A DNA stretch of 64,000 nt. Origin: Stromatinia cepivora. Its lineage: Eukaryota > Ascomycota > Leotiomycetes > Helotiales > Sclerotiniaceae. The position numbers and the translations under genes are program-made. The notes below the pieces were generated by a model that saw nothing but the letters and a program-made list of their open reading frames with translations, made no database searches and had not been told where the DNA came from. The DNA lies in assembly GCA_014898415.1 (NCBI GenBank), contig RCTD01000006.1:744001-808000 (forward strand), written 5' to 3'. Of the stretch, positions 24,819 to 36,391 are shown piece by piece (position 1 is the stretch's first letter; each line of letters begins with the position of its first letter).

Positions 24819-27122
24819 CGAGATACCACTTTCTAATCAGTGGACTCCGATGAGTGATACTATTTCAAGAATGAGAATGTCGCTTGGAAAGAAAGTTAAA
24901 TATGTTCGTTCTTATCCATTCGAATATGAGATGATGATGTTGTGGATGTTTGAGAAGCTTGGTTATACTTTGATTTCACACAGCTCTGTTTAGTAGTGGC
25001 ACACTATCGAGAACGAAGTTCCTTCAACCAAGTATATTCAGGTCAGCTCTGCAAATGCAAGAATTCCAATTAAATAACTGAGGAAAAACAAATGCACAAA
25101 TATGTATTGCTGACATTTGATTCCGTGGTAAACTCTTAATTCTCGTAGTATCCTTGTATGTCGAGAGAAGAACCGGATCGACTTGGCTGCTGCTGATGTC
25201 ACCCTGAATTCAAGAGCATCACATAACATAATTGACTGAAGTGCGGACAAATGCTAGGACAGGTCACTATAATCCTAAGCGTATTACCCCCTTCCCGTCT
25301 AGCGCCCCTAAGAACCTTACACCCCCAACTCGAAATAATTCTGTAAGGCTTGATTGGAAGCTTTCTAAAACACTAATTACAAACAACGTTATGATTCACT
25401 TTTATTAGCCGAAAATGCAATAAATCAAAAGTAAGGGGAGGAGCGGAAGATGGGAATGCGTAGGAGCTAAAATCTTCTCCTGCCACAGATAGGCTAGGAA
25501 AGTAGTGCTCACACATTCATAGAGCTACTCACACACTTGCTAGCATGAGCCCTGTAATTTTGAAATGTAGACATGCAACAGATTCTCTTTAAAAGACTTT
25601 GAATGGATAAAGATTCGGAATGCTAGTTATAGTAGAAAAATAGCTCCAGATTAAACTTTTTGGTGTTGTTAGCGGGTGATCATGCCGATAATCGAAGAAA
25701 CGACAAAAGAAGCTTGAGGCGCTAGTCAGACTTACTATACAAACTGCTTAAATATAAAATCAAATGCTTGGAAAGAATGTCAACATTCGACTTCGCTGCT
25801 ACCATGCCCCATGCCTACTTTAGGTTTTAGATCTTTTGGGAAATTCCTTATTACCATGGTCTGCTTTCTTTCTACTGCAAGTCATTAAAACATTATCTCT
25901 ACACTTGTGGTCAAACGAAGTCTCCCAATTCTCATATTATTTCAGTTCACCTCTCCAAACAAAGGTTCCATTTCAGAATATCGCAGGAACATATTTTACT
26001 TTCAGACTGGAGCGTTTTTGTGGTAAATAGCCACGCCTCTTAAGAAATTTTGCAACACGGCATTCACGAATGGATATATCCTATCCACCGACATGTGGTG
26101 GTCGCATGGAACATCCATCATAAGGCGAAGGAAGTCCCAATCGAAGCGGGCTATAGCCAGAGCAGGGTTCAAAGTTGCTATGTTACCATGATTACCACTC
26201 AAATATAAGCAGACACAAGTGGAAAATCAGTGCTGCCCTTTTTGATTGTTCTCATACTATATATTATTAATGAAAGGGATTCAAACTGGATGACAGGACC
26301 GTATGAGGCGGGACGAGTTAAGACGAGGCACAAGAGACATATTCAAAGAAAATATGGTCATTGAGGATCAAGTAGAACCTCTAGGGCCATGATAAAATAT
26401 CATTTTAGGAACTGTAGTGTAATGTTTGATATTGAGCGAGTTGAGTTGAGTGTTTCAAGACGACGACCCAAGTTTCCAATCTCTTGAAGTTTGAGGCGAG
26501 CCGTCCAATCGTTCATGTGGTGTTTGCGGTGGCTGTTTCCTTCTCCACGCTCCGGACCAGAGTCATGACCAATACCCCTCATCTTCCGGCTCGGCCACTG
26601 TTCCTCTCATCTCCGTAGCCTCTTGGCATCGCTAGTATCATGTTAGATCATGGTTCACCATTGGACCGGATGATATTCACCTCGCATAGTCCTTTTGTAT
26701 CTTCAATCTCCTGTCTCAGAAAGATACCACCGCAGTCTTTAGAAGGCTGGTTGCATGGAACGTCTATCGAGGTGCTTTGGTGACCACACTCAAATAATCG
26801 GATGACTTGATAACACATTGTGATTGCTTGGGACGTGACTTGCGGTGGTCAAAGAGGCCGATTTGTAGTTGTTATCAATCGTGGTAGCTGATGTATCGTC
26901 GTTCGTAAGGCGGGGTGGATCTTGAGGAGAAGAAGAGATGAAGATACATAAAAATCCCTCCCAAAAGATGTGTTCTCAGCACAAATATTGTCATGCGTGG
27001 AACAAAGATAGCAAGCAACTTGCTGAAGCGATTGCTCATCTTCCCGGAATTCACAAGCAAACGATCCGTCTCTTGTCTCTTATCTGCAGTGTGGGCTGGA
27101 CTTTGTCGCACCAGACAACGTT
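24819..27122. other. Gene desert, right part
   Basis: About 2.3 kb between the MITE and the stop of the RRG7-like gene. Only short frames without features are visible. No tRNA or repeat was identified. Confidence 0.5.
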
Positions 27123-27830
27123 TCAATTTTTGATAGCCGTTCCTTTGTGTGTCAAAACGACTTCCTTTTCATTCCGATCACCGCCAGTATACTGCATCTC
27201 AACTTCTAAGCCCCCCAAACCTTCATCAGCTGCTTTTCGGTTCCACAACATCTGCATAATCTTTCCATCCGCTCCGCACAGTACATAACCCATCGGCCAT
27301 TGACTCCTGCCTAGAGCTTCTCTCACACCTTTGGTAGCTGCTTGCTGCGAGACTAAAAATGCCAATACACTTGATGTTCTCCATCCTTGCGGAGCACCTA
27401 CAAAAGTCCCTTCCAGTTCTCGAGCTTGAGCTGGCTTTATTTTGGCTGCAAATGCTTTGCACTGTATGAGGACTTTTAAAGGTTGAGGAGCGGTGGGTAA
27501 TGACCATGTTCCAAGTAGATCAATTCCACAATCTGATTTTCCACCAACCTGCTTGAGAGACATGCCTAACCGCTCTAGTGCTTTTTTGGCCATATACTCA
27601 TAATGAGTTCCTACGTATGTAGTGCTGCCTGTGTCCATATTGTTGCGTGATGCATATTCCAGAAAACTGGGCAGATCATGATGTTCTGCATTCTGTGAGT
27701 CAGGATATGTCAACTCATCCACTTCGGTAGTTGTTTCGGGTGCAGTTGCAGTCGCACCGTTTGCAAAACATCGGCGTGATGATTGCTTTCCCAATTGCAA
27801 GAGACGCCGCTGAGAACGTGCTGAAAACAT
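27123..27830 (-). CDS. RRG7-like mitochondrial protein (DUF2034)
   Basis: Single exon, 235 codons. Yeast Rrg7 is a mitochondrial protein required for respiratory growth; the family has a restriction-endonuclease-like fold. The N-terminus (MFSARSQRRLLQLGKQSSRR) is rich in Arg/Ser, lacks acidic residues and reads as a mitochondrial presequence. The core shows YVGTHYEYMAKKALERLG, then GKSDCGIDLLGTW and LIQCKA: an acidic residue followed by a QxK, the typical catalytic-site arrangement of this nuclease fold. The usual family length is about 230-250 aa. Its biochemical activity has not been established to my knowledge. The gene is divergent from MED21. Confidence 0.8.
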   Translation of the reverse strand: MFSARSQRRLLQLGKQSSRRCFANGATATAPETTTEVDELTYPDSQNAEHHDLPSFLEYASRNNMDTGSTTYVGTHYEYMAKKALERLGMSLKQVGGKSDCGIDLLGTWSLPTAPQPLKVLIQCKAFAAKIKPAQARELEGTFVGAPQGWRTSSVLAFLVSQQAATKGVREALGRSQWPMGYVLCGADGKIMQMLWNRKAADEGLGGLEVEMQYTGGDRNEKEVVLTHKGTAIKN

Positions 27831-28190
27831 GGAGATTGGTTGCGTTTGCTAGTATCATGTGACTAGCATGATTATTCACGGGTAGTTCGTCCTATGTGAT
27901 GCAAAACGGGAGCAGAGACGGACTGATATTGGGTACCTGCATGTAACCAGCAAGAAGAAAAGCGGTAGCAATAAATATGTATTGTGAGAAAGTTCTATAT
28001 AATTTTTTTGATAGTGATGCACGGAAGTCGGAAATTATGCAAGGCTAAGCCGATTAACTTCGACAAGCTAAGCCCTTTATGGTCAGCTCCCCGCAAAGGA
28101 TTATCTGCAAGGCTGATGTCCGCGCAACCTCCAGAACATCTCTTTGAAATCCATCAACATTGAATCCCGTTTCTCTCCCACCAACGAGTT
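27831..28190. promoter_or_regulatory. Shared promoter region of RRG7-like gene and MED21
   Basis: 360 bp between divergent start codons. No specific sites are recognisable. Confidence 0.4.
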
Positions 28191-28735
28191 ATGGCTGACC
28201 GATTGACCCAACTTCAAGATTCTATTGATGAGGTCTAGTCCACCATTAAAAAATTATACTCTTTGTCTCCTTGCTGACTCTAATTAGCTCGCTCTTCAAT
28301 TTGTCGCATCGCTCGTCTGGGTTAACAAGCATCATGACTACCAAACTCTCAGCCCCACCGACATAGTTCGAAAGGACACCAAGAAAGATGAATCAGGTGA
28401 AGCATTGCCAAATGAAGATGGCTGTGAGAATCCCAGCTCTTTCCCTCTCTGAATTATACTCATCTCCCTTTGTAGTAGAACCATTACCTGCGGACAAATT
28501 CAAAGAAGGCCAGGTGGAATTGGCACGGGATCTTATTGTCAAGGAACAACAAATTGAGGTACTTATCACAGCATTGCCGGGCTTGGAAAATAGCGAGAAG
28601 GAGCAACAGCAGACGATTCAACGATTAGAGCGGGAACTGAAAAAGGAAGAAGAGAGGAGGAAAGAGGCTTTGAAGGAGAAGGAGGCTGTTTTGGCCAGGT
28701 TGGAGGGAGTCATAAGGAGTATCAAGAGGCCCTGA
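28191..28735 (+). CDS. MED21: Mediator complex subunit 21
   Basis: Three exons: 28191-28232, 28288-28423 and 28476-28735, giving 145 codons. Intron 1 (55 bp) uses the weak donor GTCTAG; the in-frame TAG immediately after it forces this splice. Intron 2 (52 bp) is GTGAGA...TTGTAG and removes an in-frame TGA. Med21 (Srb7) pairs with Med7 as part of the hinge of the Mediator middle module, linking activators to RNA polymerase II. The N-terminal MADRLTQLQDSIDE and LALQFVASLVWVNKHHD are hallmark Med21 sequence. The C-terminal half is a long coiled coil beginning QVELARDLIVKEQQIE, again typical of the family, and ends in heavily charged helix. Length fits (about 140-160 aa). Confidence 0.9.
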
Positions 28736-29205
28736 ATTAATCGCCATTCAACCCTTTCTTCGAATTTATCTATAACTGCGAGATTTGTCGGGCTGTGGGG
28801 CCAAGTGGATTTTCAACAGTGAACAAGTCTGGGGAAACGCGGGAGCCGTAAAGTACCCCATCGTTTTGAACTACCTCTATCCTAGACTCCTTGCATGACC
28901 TACATACACAAATGTCAATTTGATCGGACTGTGACATGGAGCGCCCTGTTGAAGGAATGGAAGATTAATTCCGCATGAAAAGAATATCATGTTACGGGGG
29001 GAGTGTCAAATGAGAGAACTGCGGAAATTTGTAGCTCAGGACAGTCAAGGTTTTATTGAAGAAGCTTGGGAAGGGGTATCTATTTTTCTTGACCCAGTCT
29101 ATTCTATTGAAGAACAAACTTTTTGCTCTCTGTCGTCGCCCACTTGATTAATGAAAACTATTTTCCTAGGTTGTATTGTATGCTTCTAAGCACACAATCT
29201 ATCCA
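28736..29205. other. Convergent 3' intergenic region
   Basis: 470 bp between the convergent stops of MED21 and the nucleotidase gene. It presumably holds both 3' UTRs. No gene seen. Confidence 0.45.
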
Positions 29206-30181
29206 TTATATAGTAATGAAGAATTGAGGGTAAACAGTCCTCAGCTCTTCCAAAGTGCTGATTTGAAAATTGGCAACTGGCTTAGGAGGTGATTTTACAC
29301 CTTCCTCAACCAAATGTGCTGCTGTCCAACCAAGTTTATAAGCTGCCTCGCAGTTTATGAGCGAGTCATCTAAAATGTGTGAGTAGTGATATCGACGAAC
29401 TCGGACCGAGAAAAAAACCTACCAACAAAATAACAATCTTTATACTCCTTGACTCCAGCTTCTCTCATGGCCTTCTCGAATGATTCCTTATAAGGTTTGC
29501 AAATCATCTTTTCCTGAGCATAATCACAATACGTCATACCCTCAAATAAATCCTCTACCCCTAGTAAACGGACGACACGTCTTCCATGAGTGACATAAGC
29601 ATTGGTAAAGAGCCATAGCTTGACCTTGGACCGGTCGATGTCCTCGAGAAGCTTGCGGAGCTTTGGATCTGGCGAGAGAATGGTTTCTAATGGTACGGCA
29701 TCATCGACTTGACGATTGTATTCCAGAGCGTCAATCTTGTGATGACGTACTAAACCCTCGATGGCGAGACCGTAGGTTTTGTAGTACTCTTGATGAAGAT
29801 TGTAGGCATCTTCTCGACTGAGCTCTAAATGTTTCATGAAATATGCATCGATCAGAGCGGTCATGTGGTCATGGACATTCTTGCCTGAATGTGATCCGTC
29901 AGTTGATGTGGTAGAAGATAACTTATGGCAGTGGCAAGAAAGAGGTTCGTACTCTTGGAATAAAGCTGTAAGGAGGTTAGCAATCATGAAATTATACCAA
30001 ACTATAAGTATTAGCTTACACAATTATCAATATCAAAGAAGAATACCGGTCGTGTATCCCCCATTTTGTTGGTGAAGCGAGAATTAATAGAGGCGGGCTT
30101 AGAGGAAGTAGTAATTGATCTAGTTGTAGTAGGAAGTGAAAGAAAAGTGCGAGTTCTTGCACACTTGAAGCTGCTATACAT
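29206..30181 (-). CDS. HAD-family pyrimidine 5'-nucleotidase (Sdt1/Phm8-like)
   Basis: Four exons with core coding at 30064-30020, 29965-29953 (13 nt), 29884-29423 and 29369-29206, giving 227 codons from the ATG at 30064. An in-frame ATG at 30181 adds 39 residues; I report the longer span because a scanning ribosome meets it first if it is in the mRNA. The enzyme dephosphorylates pyrimidine (and possibly other) nucleoside monophosphates. HAD motif I is FFFDIDNCLYSKS (the two Asp are the nucleophile and acid/base), motif II is LWLFTNAY, the Lys of motif III lies in MICKPYKESF, and motif IV is YFVDDS across the last intron. The extension MYSSFKCARTRTFLSL... is Arg/Ser/Thr-rich without acidic residues, like a mitochondrial presequence. 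The conserved core matches yeast Sdt1 and Phm8. Confidence 0.88.
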
Positions 30182-30629
30182 TGATTGACAAAACTAAGAG
30201 AGTGTTGGAGTGGAGAGAGATCGGGTTATGATAATTGTCTAAAGAGTCATTCGGGAAACGTTTTATACCGGCCGATCGGGCTTTCATTTCAAGTACTAGG
30301 TACCAACAGGTACAAAATTGAACTCCACAGCCACCCTTGTCATGGCTGTACCGACCGTATCATATCATTTGTTGGAGAATTTCTGCTTAGTCATATAAGT
30401 TTGCTCCTACCAACCTTTAAAGCTTTAATTTTCTAGCCTGACACAATTTCTCGACCTTCTTACATCCAGCCAACTTTGCACTTCAAAATCTACAACAAGA
30501 AATTATTCAAACAACACAACTTGGCAATTATAGTCAATCCTCAATCCATCTGTTAGACTTGATACTTGCAGATGCAAGAAGTCAATTTCTTTTATTCCTA
30601 ATTAGTTTAATTGCTCGCTTTTCTCAATT
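30182..30629. promoter_or_regulatory. Divergent promoter region
   Basis: 448 bp between the nucleotidase gene (-) and the disordered-protein gene (+). No individual site can be assigned. Confidence 0.35.
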
Positions 30630-33236
30630 ATGGCCCAAGGGGCTGTTGCTTCTGTGCCGATCAATGGCACAAATAGTGTAACACTGACAACAGAGAATAT
30701 TCGTGAAATTCGGGAGTACGAAAAGATAATTTCATTTCGAGATGCTGTTCTTGCAGGGACTCATCCTCGTGTTAAAGTCCCTTCACATATTTTAGGGGTG
30801 GGAAAACAGAGCAGTTTGGCTCGTAATAATTCATCACCCAACACATCAGCAGTACGCGCAAATGTGCAAGCAGCCATCGACTCGGCGCCATCCTCGAATA
30901 ACCATTCACCAGTCAATTATCGTGCTGCAGCGACAATTGGCCAGCTTACGAAACAGTCTGTATCTACGAGTTCTACTAAATCTGTGAAAACATCGGAGAT
31001 TAATCCAATTCTGTTGGAAAAGTCTGATGATCTTATAAAGGCGGAAATACAATTGCAGAGGCAGAGATTGGAAAGAGCTCTTAGGGATCAAATGGACCAA
31101 CATCGTCTGGCCCAGAAAGCTTTGCTGCAGACATCTGAATCCCTCCCCAACTTTGATCTTACCGAAGTCTTGCAAAAAGCTCTTGCTATAGTTCACCCCG
31201 CCACGGCTCCAGAAGTCGAGCCTTCTGTGGGTGCTAGAAGTGATTCGTTTGATGAAAATTCTTTCTATTCTAGTCAGCATGATACCCCAGAGCCATCCAA
31301 TTCATCGCATAGCCACAAGCCAACCCTTAATGGGCAAGTCCGCGGTGAGGTATCAATTGAAGAGCAAGCAGCACACGCTGATCCTACCATCAATCAGGTT
31401 GAAGACAATGAAGTGGTTATGACTGGTAGTTCACTATCCCAAAATAATCATTTAGCATCTGAGGGGCATTCACAATCACAGTATCGCCCTCTAGGAATTC
31501 AGAACAACTATCCTACCGAACAACAATCTCCAAATGCTTATCGTGGAAAGGTTACCCAAGAGCCGCCATATCCCAGGGGTGTGCAAAGTAGAGTATCTGG
31601 CATTGTTGATCTTTCCCAGGATAGTACAGGTTCTGAAAGCGCAGGTTCTCAACAGATGGGTGATCGAGTGGCCCCACCAAAGGCATCCGAAATAGATGTG
31701 CAACAACCGCTGAACACCCGAGCCCACAACCTATCTCCCTTAGCACCACAACCTGCCCGAGTGTCACCATTAGCTACTGCAAGAGATCCTCCTATCCTGC
31801 GAGATGCCCTTCCTGTCCATGAGGCACAGCCACCTCAGGTTGCTGCACTCCGAAATGCGGCTTCGGGCTTATCAAGTGCAGAGAGTTCCCCCAGTGGGCC
31901 AAAGATTTCAGAGAAAAAGAAAGGAAAGAAGAAGAAGCGTAAGGTTAATGATAATGGCCAAACCGATACACCAGATTCTCCATACATTAAGGCAGAACCT
32001 CGCTCGCCATCTCCCTTCGCTGCTGCGACTTTGCCACGACCACAAAAGAGACAGCGACAGTCAGGTCAACACGCGTCAGAGCTCAACTATGATGAGCCTA
32101 GGTATGAGCCACTCGAAGTGATCCCGGAAGCTGCTCCTAAAAGATATGAAGACGCTCGAGCTCCCGTGCGTTACGAAGATCGATATGCAGATCAATATGC
32201 AGAAATTCGACGACCAGAACCCGTGTATCAACGTGTGGAGCGGGATGACGTGGAATATCAAAGAGTTGAGAGTGGAGGACAGTATACAAGAAGGCAAGCA
32301 TCTCCAGTTTATGCTTTACCATACTCTCGGCCAATTAGAGAAAGCTCTCATGCCATTGTGGACCGACACATTATTGAGGAACCCAGATATTACACTGAAA
32401 GAGAACGACCTGTATTGTCCAGGATGAGTGTCCGCCCAGATGCTGATCGCGAGAGGTCTCGCTCACCGATTATGAGAGAAAGAAGATCGCCAGTTCCGAT
32501 GGGACCTCCACGCCAGCCTGTTAGGATTATTGTTGATGCATACGGCCGTGAGTATATTGATCCTGCATCCGCACCTTCCATGCGTCAGTCAGTTGCACCA
32601 ATTGCCAGGAGACATGACGATGGAGAGCTTTATTATGAGCGTGCCCCTGTGAGAACAATGTCTACACGCCCACCGGTAGAAACATTTGAAGAGGATGGAG
32701 TCTTATACAGGAGAGCTTCCCCCGTCCTTGCCGCCCCACGACGTGTCATCACACAACCAGAGTACGTCCAACCCGACTATCGTTCATACCGTGAACGGGA
32801 ATACTCCGTCCGCCCAACTCCGATGGGACCACCAGGCGAAGAATATGTTAGAGTTAGAGCTCAACCTGAACGTCGTCAAGTCAGCCATTACGACGAAGCT
32901 CCTCGAGAGTATATTTCCCGACCACAAAGCGTTCGACCAGAAGCCATCAGATATGAGGTACCAAGAGAATATGTCGGAAGACTTTCAAGTGTTCGGCCTG
33001 AGGCTCCTCTACGGGAATATTCAGAAGTTCGTCGCGAAGTTATGGCTCCTCCACGTCGGGAGTTTAGCGTCCGTCCTACGGAAATCATTCCTCGCAGTCA
33101 TCAACCGACAGCAGCAGAAGGAGAAAGATATTACGAGGTGGAGAACCAGAGGCCGGCTATAATTGAGCGGCCTCGGGAAAGAGAAGGGTCAGTGTTTGTT
33201 TATGCGGATGATCTTCCAAGGAAAGTGTACCGCTGA
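30630..33236 (+). CDS. Large disordered fungal protein with SVRP repeats
   Basis: 868 codons in one exon. I do not recognise a named family. The first 60 residues are well structured and hydrophobic enough to fold (TTENIREIREYEKIISFRDA then VKVPSHILG), and probably form the conserved module. Residues about 130-170 form a Gln/Arg/Leu-rich helix or coiled coil. The middle is Ser/Pro/Gln-rich. A nuclear-localisation-like cluster KKKGKKKKRK lies near residue 428. The C-terminal half is extremely rich in Arg, Glu, Tyr and Pro with degenerate repeats around Y-x-x-P-R-E-Y and S-V-R-P (five SVRP copies near residues 592-815). This composition suggests a nuclear, possibly RNA- or chromatin-associated scaffold. 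That is inference. Confidence 0.72.
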   Translation: MAQGAVASVPINGTNSVTLTTENIREIREYEKIISFRDAVLAGTHPRVKVPSHILGVGKQSSLARNNSSPNTSAVRANVQAAIDSAPSSNNHSPVNYRAAATIGQLTKQSVSTSSTKSVKTSEINPILLEKSDDLIKAEIQLQRQRLERALRDQMDQHRLAQKALLQTSESLPNFDLTEVLQKALAIVHPATAPEVEPSVGARSDSFDENSFYSSQHDTPEPSNSSHSHKPTLNGQVRGEVSIEEQAAHADPTINQVEDNEVVMTGSSLSQNNHLASEGHSQSQYRPLGIQNNYPTEQQSPNAYRGKVTQEPPYPRGVQSRVSGIVDLSQDSTGSESAGSQQMGDRVAPPKASEIDVQQPLNTRAHNLSPLAPQPARVSPLATARDPPILRDALPVHEAQPPQVAALRNAASGLSSAESSPSGPKISEKKKGKKKKRKVNDNGQTDTPDSPYIKAEPRSPSPFAAATLPRPQKRQRQSGQHASELNYDEPRYEPLEVIPEAAPKRYEDARAPVRYEDRYADQYAEIRRPEPVYQRVERDDVEYQRVESGGQYTRRQASPVYALPYSRPIRESSHAIVDRHIIEEPRYYTERERPVLSRMSVRPDADRERSRSPIMRERRSPVPMGPPRQPVRIIVDAYGREYIDPASAPSMRQSVAPIARRHDDGELYYERAPVRTMSTRPPVETFEEDGVLYRRASPVLAAPRRVITQPEYVQPDYRSYREREYSVRPTPMGPPGEEYVRVRAQPERRQVSHYDEAPREYISRPQSVRPEAIRYEVPREYVGRLSSVRPEAPLREYSEVRREVMAPPRREFSVRPTEIIPRSHQPTAAEGERYYEVENQRPAIIERPREREGSVFVYADDLPRKVYR

Positions 33237-36200
33237 AAGCTGTGATACTAAATGAAAGCCAAGACTCGGTCTGATGGACCATCTACCGGCCGCCTGTTCC
33301 GAATCGGTTGTGGCTGGTGTTACACTACCGTATGTGGTGGGGAATTCATGCAGTTTTAAGATAACGTAATTAATTTAGGGGATTGTGTTCACTCAACAGC
33401 AGGCTTGGAGTTGGATATCTAGCCTGTAGATCATTATTGCATGCAGAAGCGAGGACTAAATTCAGATGTATGTTATTGTACGATTATCAAAAAGCCAGAA
33501 ATTATCACATTGTCAAACTCAATCTATGATCAACGTAAAGATTCCCATTTCTAGAGGCAGCAATGATGAAACAAACTACTTTAGTGACTGAACCAAGCCA
33601 AATATCTCAACCAAGAAACAAGTATAAGCCTTTTAACATAAACTCCGGGGTCCAGAACGAACTTTGTTACTTTTTCATCAGAAGTGTCTAGTGATTATTT
33701 TAGGCTGCGAAATTTCGGATCTTGAATCGATGATTGTGAAGTTTGTGAAGCTCATTATGAATTTTCATGGATTTATGATATTGAGAATTTGAGAATTTGA
33801 GAATTTGAGGCGAAGTACGGAGCTAAATGTTTAGTGAGGGATTGGATGATCTTTACTGGATTGGGTTGGTTTGGGTAGGATGATCTTGGAGATGGGTTTT
33901 GATGATTGATGAGGAAGTGGAGTTTGATGGTGAGGGGGTTTTTATGGTGAGGGGGTGAGGGGGTTTTGATGGTGAGGGGTTTTGATGGTGAGGGGGTTTG
34001 ATGGGTGCTGAAGGTGCTTGGTACGTGTGGAAAGTTGAAACAATTTTGGGGTTTTGCTTGATGAAGATTCTGGATTTCTTGGGTGATGGGTGGTGGGTGG
34101 TGGGTGTAGTGAGTGAATAGAACTAGAGGAACTTTCATGATATTAGTATTGTTTAATGGGTTGAAGGATGAATGATTTGTAATACCCGATCTATAGATAA
34201 AAACAAATGTTAGTACTCAGGTGTGTATGTACTAGGTAGGTATTTGAAGAAGGTCTGGGTCAGTACAGACGATCGATGAATATCTTGAAATTCGAATATA
34301 CTCTAACTTTTTGATAACATCGTACAAGTTTATTCTGAAGATATCAATCAAATATATTTCAAGTCTTGATTTTAAAGTTTATAAAATTAATTTGTATTGA
34401 ATTTAGAAATAAAAATGAATTATACTTGATTTTGACAAGGAAGTTTATCAAATTTCAAGTTTCGGATTTCTTCAAATACGCCTTTGTAACTTGGGTGTTC
34501 CATGTTTTGGTGTGAAGTGGTGGACTGATTTGACATGTTAGAGCGGCGATGGGTGAGGGAAATTTGGTGACCGGTTTGAAATGATAGTGATGATGTAAAT
34601 ATGGATGTTGAGTTGAGTTGATGTGAAGAACTATCTAGAGCAGGGAAGGGGCAGCAATTAGGAAGGACTATTACTTTTTGGACCTCTGAAAGAAGGGTCT
34701 AGAGTCAAGAGGTGCATTGGGGTTTGAGACCTTTGATATCGAGTCAGCTATTGAGGTACCAAATAAAAAACGATAATACCATATGATATTGGGTTTTTTA
34801 GATTCGAATTCCAAAATATATCCATCTTTCCACAGAGTACTACTGCTGCAGATCCCATGACTACTGCTCGTCATTGACTTCCCGTCTAACAAATATAGGA
34901 TTCGAACTGGCTTTACTCGTTCAGCTAGGTTTTGGATCACCTAATACTTCTCATCTACCAATCACATCAAAAACCTTCAAGCTTTCTTACCATTCACGCT
35001 CAGGCATTTATCATCTTTCAATAACATCGAAGTGGAATTGGGTGTAGTACTAGGAGCCCCCACAAACTTTTCAAACGCCATCTACTCCGTACTAGTCAAG
35101 TCGAATCAAATCGAAAGTCGAATATCTTAAGTCTTGAACTTGAACGGGTTGCTCGCATTCTTTGTATCCTTTGTGCATGCATCGCTGTTGTTCAAACATA
35201 CGTGCTCCGTACAGATATCTCCTACTCGTGTACATGAACAAAAACCCTTGATCGAGAAGTTCAAGCTTACTTAAAGCCCTTGCTCTTCTACGCCGCTCTC
35301 ATACGATACTACACTGCGACTTCACCAATTGAAGGACGAATTGAATGACAACGATAGCTAGAGCTTTACAACTACTACTACTGCTGGCTGGTTTGGACGG
35401 TATTGGAATAGTGCGAAAGTGTAAAGAGGGACTTGTAAATACTTTCTACCATACAAACTTTCTATTGCTCAATAGGAACACTAATCCCTCTTTGAACCCA
35501 TTTTCATTATCATCGAACAGTTATCTTTGGAACATTCTCTCCACACACACCATATGATAAAACCCTGACCACTACGAATCGCACGAATAAGTAACCCAAT
35601 ATCCAAGCTTGTTTCTTTCACCAATCATTGATATCATTAGACTATATATAAAATAAGATCTTACATTTAATATTACCTCTCTCTCCCCTTCTCTACATCT
35701 TTACCTACATTTCTGCTTTTACTGTACAATTCATTAAGATAAGATACGCGTACTTGTACCTACCTATCTGGTACCTCAATATTGGTGGTGTGTAACTATT
35801 TCATTTCCTCGAACCCTTTTTCAAAGTATCGTCTATACCAACAAATCGAGAATTGATGAGATAGCAATGTAATTGTCAATAATATATCATACATTGTCTC
35901 ATCCACTTGAGAACTTTTACTACTGTACCTTAATTCACTCCAGTTCATTTCCCCTCACTTTTATGCCTTTCTCCGCTTTATCTTTTTACCTCTCTAAAAA
36001 CTCTTTCATTTTACCTTTGCATTTCACCTATTCATCACCTTCATAACCATAACTTTGACCTTTCAACTATTGCTTTACTTCCCTTTACTTTTGCCTTGTC
36101 TCAGGCCGCTTTAACACTGCCTTCCTTGTATTTCCCACTTCGATTTCAATCATCATACAACACAGACCATTCATCAGCCCAAAGTCCCTTGCTTGTCATT

Positions 36201-36391
36201 ACCGAACCGGTCTGGCTCAATTTACACAGCTTACTTACGTATCAAAAGCAGCAGCCCGGTCTTTCTCTTACATTATCTCTGGTACCCCAAATATCTTATT
36301 TGGTCTACTTCCCTTTGACCTTCTTCGACTCTCCACATCTCAACCCCAATTTGTGTGGTCGAGTTTGTCAACAACGAAACACACAATAAGG
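33237..36391. other. Long intergenic region upstream of KH gene
   Basis: 3.15 kb with no supportable gene. It contains an 8-bp tandem repeat GAGAATTT (about 33,781-33,807, three copies and a part), a minisatellite (next entry), and a strongly CT-rich stretch from about 35,600 to 36,390 that looks like the promoter and 5' leader of the KH-protein gene, with several short upstream ATGs. The nonamer TACTCCGTA occurs at 35,083-35,091, with a near copy at about 35,203. Confidence 0.5.
33921..34008 (+). repeat. Degenerate minisatellite, about 17-bp unit
   Basis: About four variable copies of a unit close to TTTTGATGGTGAGGGGG. One frame on the minus strand remains open because of the periodicity, but it is Pro/Ser/His-rich junk rather than a gene. 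Confidence 0.7.

Noticed and set aside
26875..27288. ORFs overlapping the RRG7-like gene 3' end on both strands
   Set aside because: Shadows of the RRG7-like coding region and its flank without family features.
33773..34138. 121-codon minus-strand ORF
   Set aside because: Openness comes from the minisatellite periodicity; the product would be Pro/His/Ser low complexity.
34885..34925. tRNA T-arm-like GGATTCGAAC on the plus strand
   Set aside because: The flanks do not form the 5-bp T stem, acceptor stem or D and anticodon arms in either orientation.
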